A DNA stretch of 32,683 nt from Syntrophus aciditrophicus (GTDB lineage Bacteria > Desulfobacterota > Syntrophia > Syntrophales > UBA5619). The stretch lies in NCBI GenBank assembly GCA_020726025.1, contig DYTH01000010.1, positions 1 to 32,683 of the forward strand, given 5' to 3'. How positions within the stretch are numbered: the stretch's first letter is position 1; every line of letters starts with the position of its first letter. Under the pieces are notes generated by a model. The model did no database searches. It had not been told where the DNA came from and saw only the letters and a program-made list of their open reading frames with translations. Shown piece after piece: positions 1-8,338 of this stretch. The position numbers were made by a program, and so were the translations under genes.

Positions 1-53
1 GTCAAGCACGGAATGACAAAAGGGGACAAAATCGACTTTTGACGAGACCATCA
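1..53 (-). repeat. Partial family-A MITE-like element, cut by the window start
   Basis: Reverse complement is identical to the left end of the copy at 12513 (TGATGGTCTCGTCAAAAGTCGATTTTGTCCCCTTTTGTCATTCCGTGCTTGAC). Right terminus GACTTTTGACGAGACCATCA ends at 53. Confidence 0.9.
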
Positions 54-328
54 ACTTTGCATCCAGCCCGGAGAGATATGTTGCTTAAATCCGATTTTCA
101 CATAGTCGGGTCGGTAACCGCTCCGATGCACCGGGCGAGCGCGGGATTGGCGTGCAGGCCCGCCTCGCCATGAGCTTAGGCGTTAAGCAGCGCACGGTTA
201 GATACTTACTGATTCGGATTCCTTACGCAGGCTGACGTCCGCGACCCATTTCTCCAAGTTGTTCTCCCGTGGTTTCAGATAACGTCATGAGAGAGGTCGG
301 GAATCCCGAGGACACAGCGCTTCATTTG

Positions 329-378
329 AATAGTTTCGACTCAAATCGAAACTATTTGACAATAGCTTCGATTTGAGT
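329..378. promoter_or_regulatory. Overlapping inverted repeats upstream of the ATPase gene (operator or attenuator candidate)
   Basis: AATAGTTTCGA (329-339) pairs with TCGAAACTATT (346-356). ACTCAAATCGAA (339-350) pairs with TTCGATTTGAGT (367-378). A third half-site AATAGCTTCGA lies at 361-371. Confidence 0.6.
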
Positions 379-390
379 TACGGTTTACGC

Positions 391-1674
391 ATGGACGCCA
401 TTTATTACACCTTGAATCCCTGGTGGGAGGGGAAGAAAAGCGATGTCGGCATCGACCGGGACAGCTATCTGAACAATATTTCAACGTATCTCCAACGGAA
501 ACAGATTGAAATCTTCATCGGCAGCAGGCGCACAGGCAAGACGACCCTGCTGAAACAGATTATCAAGACCCTTATAACAACCGGTATTTCTGAGAAAGAT
601 GTTTTCTATCTTGCCCTGGACCACCCTGTCCTGTCCGGCATACGGATATCGGATCACCTCAGGAACATGCGGAAACAATTCATGCATGACCGCGACCGAA
701 AACTGTATCTATTTCTCGATGAAGTTCAGGAAAGTCCGCAATGGGAGGTGGAACTCAAAGCCCTTTACGATCTGGAATCGCTGAAGATCTTCTGCACCGG
801 CTCCACATCGTCTCTGCTGACGAGACAGGAGGGTAAACTGACAGGCAGGCAAATCGTCAACACAATGTTTACCTTAAGTTTTAGAGAATATATTCAGTTC
901 AGGGGCGGGGCTCCCAGCCTCTCCGAAGATTATAAATACGAACAATTGGCAGAGGACTATTTGAGCATTGGCGGCTACCCGGAACAGGTTTTGAATCCAT
1001 CCCCGGAGTACATGGTCAACCTGCTGGAGGATATTCTTGCCCGCGACCTGACCCGCCTTCATTCCCTGAAAAAGTCTTATATCATGAAGGATTTATTAAG
1101 ATTAATTGGCGCGGCGGTGGGATCTCGCACCAGTTGCAACAAACTCTCGAAGGTGCTCGGTCTGTCTGTCGATACGGTTAAAGAGTATATCCGTTATCTG
1201 GAAATGGCTTTTCTTGTTAAGCCATTGGAGAAATGGACGACATCCTGGTCCGAAAAGGTCTATGCCCAGAAGAAGATCTATCTTTGGGACAATGGCGTCA
1301 AAACGCTGCTGACCGGTTCGGGCGACACGGGAAGCAGGGCGGAGAATGCCGTTTTTATGGAACTGCTGAGAAATAATATGGCCTGCGGCTATTACGCGGA
1401 AAGCGAGCGAGAGGTAGATTTCGTCACGGGGAGCAGCGCAAATCCCCTGCCGGTGGAGGTCAAGTATCTGGATCATTTTGACTGGCAGGATAAACATTAT
1501 TCCGGCATCCGTCTTTTTTGTAAGCGATTCCCCTCTGTTAAACAGGCGCTGGTGATAACGAAAAATGCGACCGCGACCGTGACCGCTGATAATATTGTTA
1601 TTCACGCGGTCCCTTTATGGAAATTTTTGCTGGATGCCCCCGCCGTTTTTTCAAAGGGGAAGCTCAACGCTTGA
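391..1674 (+). CDS. AAA-family ATP-binding protein with DUF4143-type C-terminal region
   Basis: Walker A GSRRTGKTT, Walker B LYLFLDEVQ, and C-terminal PVEVKYLDH typical of the COG1373/DUF4143 ATPases. The ORF track starts at 373 (TTG); ATG at 391 is an alternative. Confidence 0.85.
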   Translation: MDAIYYTLNPWWEGKKSDVGIDRDSYLNNISTYLQRKQIEIFIGSRRTGKTTLLKQIIKTLITTGISEKDVFYLALDHPVLSGIRISDHLRNMRKQFMHDRDRKLYLFLDEVQESPQWEVELKALYDLESLKIFCTGSTSSLLTRQEGKLTGRQIVNTMFTLSFREYIQFRGGAPSLSEDYKYEQLAEDYLSIGGYPEQVLNPSPEYMVNLLEDILARDLTRLHSLKKSYIMKDLLRLIGAAVGSRTSCNKLSKVLGLSVDTVKEYIRYLEMAFLVKPLEKWTTSWSEKVYAQKKIYLWDNGVKTLLTGSGDTGSRAENAVFMELLRNNMACGYYAESEREVDFVTGSSANPLPVEVKYLDHFDWQDKHYSGIRLFCKRFPSVKQALVITKNATATVTADNIVIHAVPLWKFLLDAPAVFSKGKLNA

Positions 1675-1741
1675 GCTAAAAAGGCGGCGGACGCGAAACG
1701 AACGACCGCGCCGCCAATGACAGGGATTTTGAAATCTGTAA

Positions 1742-3739
1742 ATGTGCGGAATCTGCGGAAAACTTGATTTTACAGGCAGCCGGATTGAAGAGGGGCTCAT
1801 CCGGCGGATGACGGACCGCCTTGCGCACCGCGGGCCGGACGACTCCGGGGTTTATCTGCGCCGCCAGGATTCCGTCAGTTGCGGCCTCGGCCACCGCAGG
1901 CTCAGCATCATCGATCTGTCGGAGGCCGGGCGCCAGCCGATGACGAACGAAGACCGGTCGCTCTGGATGGTTTTCAACGGCGAGATCTACAACTTCGCCG
2001 AACTGCGCGATAAGCTGGAGAAAAAGGGCCATCGTTTCACGTCGCGGTCCGACAGCGAGGCGATCCTCCATCTTTTCGAGGAAGAGGGGGCGGCGGGCGT
2101 CTCGAAACTTATCGGGATGTTCGCGTTTGCGATCTGGTCGGAAAAGACAAAGACGCTGTTTCTCGCCCGCGACCCGATCGGGATCAAGCCGCTCGTCTAT
2201 TACCGGGACGGCAGAAGATTTCTGTTTGCCTCGGAGATTGGGGCGCTTCTCGCCGACCCGGAGGTTCAGCAAGAAATCGATCTGGAGGCGCTCGATCTGT
2301 ATCTGAGCCTGAACTACATCCCGGCGCCGTACACGATTTTCAAAAATATCCGCAAGTTGCAGCCCGGCCATCTCCTTTTTGTCCATGACAATTCCCTCGA
2401 GGAGGAGGTTTTTTGGGACATTCCCGCGCTCGGCGGCGGCGCCGCAGCCGACAGGTCGGGCGGTTTTTCGGAAAAATCGGGGCAGGCGCGCCCGGGCAGG
2501 GCGGCCGGGGGGTTTGATTTTGAAGAAACGAAGCGGACGCTCTTCCACGCGCTCGATGACGCCGTCCGCTCGCAGATGGTTGCCGACGTGCCGCTGGGGG
2601 CGTTTCTCAGCGGCGGGATCGATTCGAGCGTGATCGCCGGGCTTATGGCCCGCAACGCGACGAAGCCGGTCAAGACCTATTCCATCGGATTTTCCGACAT
2701 GCCGATGTACGACGAAACGGCCTACGCCCGTGAAGTCGCGGCGTTTCATCACACCGATCATCATGAAATCATGCTGAATTCCCGGGAGATGATCGGCGCG
2801 GTTCCGGAAATTCTGCATGCGTTTGACGAGCCGTTCGGCGACTCATCGGCCGTTCCGACGTACATGGTTTCGCGGGAAACGGCCCGCGACGTCGCGGTTG
2901 CCCTCTCCGGCGACGGCGGCGACGAGCTTTTCGCCGGCTACCGGATGTACCGGGGCGAGGCGTGGTACGGACGCTACCGGTTGATTCCGCGCCTGCTCCG
3001 CGATGGGCTTATCGAACCCCTTGCGGCGGCTCTTCCCGAATCAAGGGACGGTCGCATTTCTGAAAAACTCCGCAGAATCAAGAAGTTTGTGCGTGGGGCG
3101 AAGACGTCCCTTCCCGAGCGCTTCTACGCCTGGAACGAGCTGTTCAGCCGCGAGGCGCGGGAGGCGCTGCTGCAACAGGCGTGGAAAACGGACGCATCGC
3201 CTGCCCGGCAAATCTTTTCCGCCGCCCTTGCGCGTTATCCGGGCGATGCCGGGGAGGACGCGCTCAACCGGATGCTCTACGCCGATTTGAAGGTCTCGCT
3301 TCCCGGCGACATGCTCTGGAAGGTCGATAAGATGAGCATGGCGCACGCCCTTGAGGTGCGCGTCCCGCTTCTCGATCACCGCTTCTGCGAGCTGGCCTTC
3401 GGGATCGGCGGCGACTGGAAAATCCGGCATGGCCGGGGGAAATACATCTTTATCGAGGCTTTCAAGGATATCCTGCCCCGGAAACTTCACAACCGCCCCA
3501 AATGGGGCTTCGAGATGCCGATTGCCCGGTGGCTGAAAACAGACCTCAACTATCTGATTTCCGAGTATCTTTCCCGAGAGAGGATCAGGCGGGAGGGGAT
3601 ATTCGATTACCATGAAATCGAAAAAATGACGGCGGATCTGATGGGGGACCGGCGGGACACCGCCTGGAAACTCTGGAACCTGATCGTCTTTCAGGCGTGG
3701 CATGCCTCCCTTGGAAGCAGACGACACACGCATGATTAA
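1742..3739 (+). CDS. asnB: Asparagine synthase (glutamine-hydrolyzing)
   Basis: N-terminal MCGICGK (catalytic Cys2), RGPDDSG, and the SGGIDSS ATP-pyrophosphatase motif. Confidence 0.93.
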   Translation: MCGICGKLDFTGSRIEEGLIRRMTDRLAHRGPDDSGVYLRRQDSVSCGLGHRRLSIIDLSEAGRQPMTNEDRSLWMVFNGEIYNFAELRDKLEKKGHRFTSRSDSEAILHLFEEEGAAGVSKLIGMFAFAIWSEKTKTLFLARDPIGIKPLVYYRDGRRFLFASEIGALLADPEVQQEIDLEALDLYLSLNYIPAPYTIFKNIRKLQPGHLLFVHDNSLEEEVFWDIPALGGGAAADRSGGFSEKSGQARPGRAAGGFDFEETKRTLFHALDDAVRSQMVADVPLGAFLSGGIDSSVIAGLMARNATKPVKTYSIGFSDMPMYDETAYAREVAAFHHTDHHEIMLNSREMIGAVPEILHAFDEPFGDSSAVPTYMVSRETARDVAVALSGDGGDELFAGYRMYRGEAWYGRYRLIPRLLRDGLIEPLAAALPESRDGRISEKLRRIKKFVRGAKTSLPERFYAWNELFSREAREALLQQAWKTDASPARQIFSAALARYPGDAGEDALNRMLYADLKVSLPGDMLWKVDKMSMAHALEVRVPLLDHRFCELAFGIGGDWKIRHGRGKYIFIEAFKDILPRKLHNRPKWGFEMPIARWLKTDLNYLISEYLSRERIRREGIFDYHEIEKMTADLMGDRRDTAWKLWNLIVFQAWHASLGSRRHTHD

Positions 3740-3818
3740 AATGTCTTGAGAGCGGTTATCCCGTCCGCAAAAAGTGAACAGGGGAGAGCTTTGAATTTCT
3801 CCTGAAATCAGCCAAATC

Positions 3819-3895
3819 GTCATACCGTCGAAAGACGGTATCCAGTCTTTTCAGCATCTTCTGGATTCCGGGTCAAGCCCGGAATGACAAAAAGG
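3819..3895. repeat. Chimeric, solo copy of the hairpin core shared by families A and B
   Basis: Left half CATACCGTCGAAAGACGGTATCCAG matches family B. Right half CTGGATTCCGGGTCAAGCCCGGAATGAC resembles family A. Two 8-bp perfect stems; no clear TIRs. Confidence 0.75.
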
Positions 3896-3972
3896 GTAGA
3901 TTTTCAAAGGTCTCCAGGGAGGGCCGCGATTTCAGGGAAAAAACGGGTTCGGCGCCGTGATATCGGATTGTT

Positions 3973-5232
3973 ATGCCTGCATTTTCAGGTGAAAAAACAG
4001 GGCTCTGTCCCTCATTAAAGGTGCTTCATATAATTACCCGTTTCGACAAGGGCGGGTCGGCGGAAAATACGTTTCTGACGGCGGCGCATCGTGACGGGGG
4101 CCGCTACGGGGTGTGTCTTGTTACGGGCCAACAAGATGAAAACACGAGTAATAACGAGAAGTCGGCAATAGAGAAAAACATCGCCGCACTCCGGGAAAAG
4201 GGAGTTCCGTTGATTGTTTGCCCCCATCTGGTGCGGGAGCTGCGTCCGATTGCGGATTTGACTGCATTTTTTTCTCTGTGCGGGATTATCCGCAGGGAAA
4301 GACCCGATATCGTCCATACCCACACATCGAAGGCGGGGATGCTGGGCCGCTGGGCGGCGAGGCTCTGCCGGGTTCCGGTTGTCGTCCATACACCGCATGG
4401 GCATGTTTTTCAAGGCTATTTCGGCCCGGTGAAAACGCGGCTGTTCGTCATTTTGGAGCGATGGACGGCGAAGATTACCGACGTACTGGTCATGCTGACG
4501 CCGCAGGAGATGAAGGAACACCTGGAGCTGCGGATCGCCCCGCCGGAAAAGTTCACCGTCATCCACAGCGGCGTCGATATGGAGGAATGCGACCCGGAGA
4601 GATTTCCCCGCAGCGCGGGACGCAAGGTGCTGCGGATAGATGAAAATAAGACAGTTATCGGGACGGTGGGGCGGCTGACCGCGATCAAGGGACAGGACGT
4701 CCTGATCCGGGCCGCGGCCGAACTGGCGAAGACGCGGGCGGATGTCCTTCTGGTCATTCTTGGCGCGGGTGAATTGCAGGGCGAGTTGGAAAAACAGGTT
4801 CAGTATTCGGGAATATCTGAAATCGTCAGGTTTCTGGGATGGAGGCCCGATGTTTGCCGGGTCATGTCGGCCTTTGATATATTCTGTCTCCCCTCGTTGA
4901 ATGAAGGCATGGGGAAGGTCGTGGTCGAGGCGATGGCCATGGGACTGCCGGTCGTGGCAAGCGATGTCGGAGGGATAAAGAATCTCGTCGGCGACGGTGA
5001 AAACGGTCTGCTGGTTCCTCCCGGCAATGCCTCCGCTCTGGCCGCGGCGCTCGATTCCATGTGCAATAATCCACAGAAACGTCGTCTTATGGGCGCATCC
5101 GGCCGACAAAAGGCCCCCTCTTACAGCGCTGCGGCAATGGTGGCGAAAATCGAAAAACTGTATCAATCTCAGGCCGGAAAGATTCGCCCCTTTCCAGCGC
5201 CCCGGCAACAACGAAAGGAGAAGATACTGTGA
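3973..5232 (+). CDS. Glycosyltransferase family 4 protein
   Basis: KVLHIITRFDKGGSAENTF, VHTHTSKAGMLGRWAA, VIHSGVD, and LPSLNEGMGKVVVEAMAMGLPVVASDVGG (GT-B motifs). Confidence 0.9.
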   Translation: MPAFSGEKTGLCPSLKVLHIITRFDKGGSAENTFLTAAHRDGGRYGVCLVTGQQDENTSNNEKSAIEKNIAALREKGVPLIVCPHLVRELRPIADLTAFFSLCGIIRRERPDIVHTHTSKAGMLGRWAARLCRVPVVVHTPHGHVFQGYFGPVKTRLFVILERWTAKITDVLVMLTPQEMKEHLELRIAPPEKFTVIHSGVDMEECDPERFPRSAGRKVLRIDENKTVIGTVGRLTAIKGQDVLIRAAAELAKTRADVLLVILGAGELQGELEKQVQYSGISEIVRFLGWRPDVCRVMSAFDIFCLPSLNEGMGKVVVEAMAMGLPVVASDVGGIKNLVGDGENGLLVPPGNASALAAALDSMCNNPQKRRLMGASGRQKAPSYSAAAMVAKIEKLYQSQAGKIRPFPAPRQQRKEKIL

Positions 5233-5347
5233 AGATGCGGGGTGCATGCCTTCGACGGGATGGAGCGAGAGGAACGAGGTATTGATTTCAGGCAGTTGTC
5301 CTGAGAGGCACGATGTGATAAAGAGTGCGCCATGCGGATTTCAACGA

Positions 5348-5481
5348 TGATGAACTCGTCAAAAGTCGATTTTGCCCCTTTTTGTCATTCCATGCTTGAC
5401 ACGGAATCCAGAGAATTTAGGTGCTTCTGGATTCCGGCTTTCGCCGGAATGACGGTTTTTGGACTTTTGACGAGACCATCA
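5348..5481 (+). repeat. Complete 134-bp family-A MITE-like element
   Basis: TIRs TGATGAACTCGTCAAAAGTC / GACTTTTGACGAGACCATCA (2 mismatches in 20). Flanked by ACGA at 5344-5347 and 5482-5485, within a longer TCAACGATGA match on both sides. Confidence 0.9.
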
Positions 5482-5484
5482 ACG

Positions 5485-7044
5485 ATGAATATAAAACACG
5501 GGGGGACCTTTAAAAAATACGCCCCGCCGTCATTCCGGGGAAAGCCGGAATCAGGAAGATTGCAAAATAGCAGCGTTTCACCCGCAGGGTTCAGGGCGGT
5601 ATTTTTCAACGCGCTCCTTGCGTTGCTGGCTCCGTTGGTGATTTTTACCTCCCCGGCGCCCTGCCGGGCGGCCTCTTCCGGCTATGAGCACGTGTCGGCG
5701 GTGATCGATGTGCGCACGACGTTCAGCGACGGCGCCTACGATCCTGAAACGCTGGTCGGGATGGCGCGAAAGCGCGGCATAGGGGTTTTGTGCCTGAATG
5801 ACCACGATACGATGGAGATGGAGTACGGGATTCCTCCCTTCCGGAATATCCTCAGAAAACGGGTTGAACTCGGCTCGCTCAAGAAATCGGGCGCCGAAAA
5901 ATATCTTGCGTCTGTCAGGGAAGCCCGCAAAAACTACCCGGACATGATCGTTATCCCCGGTGCGGAAAGCGCCCCCTTCTATTACTGGTCGGGAAATCCG
6001 CTTGCCGGAAATCTGACCGCCAATGATCATGAACGGCGTATCCTGACCATTGGTCTTGAAAAGGCGGAGGATTACCGGACGCTTCAGGCGTTGCACATCG
6101 CAAGCGGCGTTTCCGGGCTGATGACCTGGCCGGCGACCGTTGCGGCCGTCCTGCTCATTTTTTCGCTGTTTCTTCTGCCAGGCAGGGGCAGGCCGCGCTG
6201 GGCAGGGGCCGTTATCGCGGCGGGGAGTCTTCTGTTTATCCTCAATGCGTTTTTCGCATCCGCGTCGCTTTTCGATCCCTACCACGGCGCGCAGGGGGCT
6301 AAACCCTATCAGCGGTTCATTGACGAGATGAATAAAGCAGGGATGCTGACCTTCTGGAATTACCCGGAGACCCGATCCGGGGTCAGAAAAATGGGTCCGA
6401 TCCGGGTGAGCACCCCTCCCTACCCGCAGATGCTGCTGGAGACGACCAACTACACGGGCTTTGCGGCCCTTTACGGGGAAAACATCACCGTGACGGAACC
6501 AGGCGGACTCTGGGACAAGGCGCTTCAGGAGTACTGCATGGGATACCGGCGGCGTCCGCCATGGGGAATCGCCACCGCCGACTATCACGAAGAGGGGGAA
6601 TCCGGTCAGAAACTGGGCGATTTTCAGACGGTGCTGCTTGTGTCCGAACGATCGCCGCAGGGGGTTCTGGACGCCCTGGGCAATGGACGGATGTATGCGC
6701 GCCAGGGGGAGTTCCCCCGTATGCCGCGCCTGACGGAATTCACCATTGCCGCGCTGGAACAGGATAACGCCCGGAAGGCCGTTTCAGGCGAGACGCTGTT
6801 TTTAAGGGGCGCTCCCCGGATAAAAATCTCGGTCGCCGGTTTTCCACCGGAACAGACGGCGCAGCTCAAGGTGCGGCTCATCCGCTCAGGCGAACTGGTG
6901 CAGATTTTTTCCGGGTCCATGCCGCTTACGATCGATTATGTTGACCATTTCGAGGCGTCGGGGAAAAAGGTTTATTACCGCGTTGATGTCAGGGGGTACG
7001 GAACAATCGTTTCCAATCCGATATTCGTGGAGTTTGCCCAATGA
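5485..7044 (+). CDS. PHP-domain-like membrane protein
   Basis: FSDGAYDPETLVGMARKRGIGVLCLNDHDT resembles a PHP domain. Signal-like hydrophobic N-terminus and an internal hydrophobic pair. The ORF is open from 5332 through the family-A element; the true start is uncertain. Confidence 0.75.
   Translation: MNIKHGGTFKKYAPPSFRGKPESGRLQNSSVSPAGFRAVFFNALLALLAPLVIFTSPAPCRAASSGYEHVSAVIDVRTTFSDGAYDPETLVGMARKRGIGVLCLNDHDTMEMEYGIPPFRNILRKRVELGSLKKSGAEKYLASVREARKNYPDMIVIPGAESAPFYYWSGNPLAGNLTANDHERRILTIGLEKAEDYRTLQALHIASGVSGLMTWPATVAAVLLIFSLFLLPGRGRPRWAGAVIAAGSLLFILNAFFASASLFDPYHGAQGAKPYQRFIDEMNKAGMLTFWNYPETRSGVRKMGPIRVSTPPYPQMLLETTNYTGFAALYGENITVTEPGGLWDKALQEYCMGYRRRPPWGIATADYHEEGESGQKLGDFQTVLLVSERSPQGVLDALGNGRMYARQGEFPRMPRLTEFTIAALEQDNARKAVSGETLFLRGAPRIKISVAGFPPEQTAQLKVRLIRSGELVQIFSGSMPLTIDYVDHFEASGKKVYYRVDVRGYGTIVSNPIFVEFAQ
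5527..5555. repeat. Solo hairpin module related to the family-A core
   Basis: CCGTCATTCCGGGGAAAGCCGGAATCAGG closely matches the reverse complement of the family-A right hairpin (CCGTCATTCCGGCGAAAGCCGGAATCCAG). Confidence 0.7.
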
Positions 7045-7724
7045 TTGTGGCCGTTCATCAGCCCCAGTACCTGCCCTGGCTGGGTTACTTTGACAAGATC
7101 GCCTCAGCGGATGTTTTTGTCCTGCTCGACACGGTCCAGTACAAGAAAAACGAGTGGCAGAACCGAAACCGGATTAAAGGGCCGAGCGGATGGCAGTGGC
7201 TGACCGTCCCGGTAACATACCGCTTTGGTCAGATGATTGATGATGTTATAATAAATAACCGGGAACACTGGCAAAGACGACAGAGTCAGGCGATCCTTTC
7301 CAACTACGGCAAGGCCCCCTTCCGTGATGATCTGATGCATACGATGGACGGGATATTCAGCCGTCCCTGGGAGCATCTTTCCCATCTGAATATCTTTACA
7401 GTAAAAATGTTATCAAAAATATTGGGTATTTCTACGCCGGTTTATGTTGCCTCGGAGCTTCCCCCTTTTCCCGATCGTCCGGATGAGCGGTTGATTGCCA
7501 TTGCCGGATATTTTGGCGCGGAGACCTATCTGGCCGGGAGCGGCGGGCGCGACTATATGAATCTTGAAAAGTTTGAACGGGCCGGCATAGAGGTGCGTTT
7601 CCAGGATTACCGCCACCCCGTTTACCGGCAGTTGTTTGCGGGATTTGAACCTTTTTTGTCGGTTGTTGATCTGATTTTAAACCACGGCAGCGAGAGTCTG
7701 AAAATTTTGCGAGGTGAAAAATGA
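7041..7724 (+). CDS. WbqC family protein
   Basis: MIVAVHQPQYLPWLGYFDKIASADVFVLLDTVQYKKNEWQNRNRIKGPSGWQWLTVPV is a typical WbqC N-terminus. ATGA overlap with the previous CDS. Confidence 0.93.
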   Translation: MIVAVHQPQYLPWLGYFDKIASADVFVLLDTVQYKKNEWQNRNRIKGPSGWQWLTVPVTYRFGQMIDDVIINNREHWQRRQSQAILSNYGKAPFRDDLMHTMDGIFSRPWEHLSHLNIFTVKMLSKILGISTPVYVASELPPFPDRPDERLIAIAGYFGAETYLAGSGGRDYMNLEKFERAGIEVRFQDYRHPVYRQLFAGFEPFLSVVDLILNHGSESLKILRGEK

Positions 7725-8338
7725 ACATACTGGCCGTAGGCGCCCATCCTGACGATATAGAGGCCGGCTGCGCCGGCACGCTTGCCAAATATGCCCGGGC
7801 AGGGCATGACATCTTCCTGATGGTCATGACGGAGGGAGACAGAGGGGGAAAGGCAGAAACGAGACGCGCCGAGCAGCAGGCCGCGGCCTCGATCATTGGG
7901 GTGCGGGAGATTATCTGGGGAGGTTACCGGGATACCCGGCTTACCCCCGGCATTAACCGGATGATCCAGACGATCGAAGCCGGGATCAGCAAGATTGCGC
8001 CGGATTTCATCTTTGTCCATTACGGGGACGACACCCATCAGGATCACCGTTCCCTCGCGAGGGCAACGATTTCCGCCACCAGGTACGTAAAGAACGTCCT
8101 TTTCTACGAAGGGCCGACCACGCAGAACTTTTCCCCGACCGTCTTTGTCGATATCTTCGAAACCTTTGACGTGAAGTTAAAAATGCTCATCGCCCACTCT
8201 TCTCAAGTGCAGAAAACAAATATCGAGCATGTAACCATTGCCGACATGGTCCACTCGACGGCCGTTTTTCGCGGCATACAGGGGCGGGTGCGGCTGGCCG
8301 AGGGGTTTGTCCCGCTGCGGTTGTTTATCAATATATGA
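7721..8338 (+). CDS. PIG-L family N-acetylsugar deacetylase
   Basis: AHPDDIEAGCAGTLAKYARAGHDI and HYGDDTHQDHRS motifs. ATGA overlap with the WbqC gene. Confidence 0.93.
   Translation: MNILAVGAHPDDIEAGCAGTLAKYARAGHDIFLMVMTEGDRGGKAETRRAEQQAAASIIGVREIIWGGYRDTRLTPGINRMIQTIEAGISKIAPDFIFVHYGDDTHQDHRSLARATISATRYVKNVLFYEGPTTQNFSPTVFVDIFETFDVKLKMLIAHSSQVQKTNIEHVTIADMVHSTAVFRGIQGRVRLAEGFVPLRLFINI

Noticed and set aside
60-320. Possible intron or insertion-sequence remnant (reverse strand reads ...RYLKPRENNLEKWVADVSLRKESESVSI-stop)
   Set aside because: Frame is short and interrupted, and I could not match it to a known transposase or group II intron; composition suggests decayed sequence but evidence is too weak.
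356-384. TTGACA box with 17-bp spacing to TACGGT as promoter of the ATPase gene
   Set aside because: The -10 match is poor and would imply a leaderless mRNA starting near the ATG; kept only as context for the inverted repeats.
1676-2818. 380-aa minus-strand ORF opposite asnB
   Set aside because: Shadow ORF; low-complexity Arg-rich translation and no motifs.
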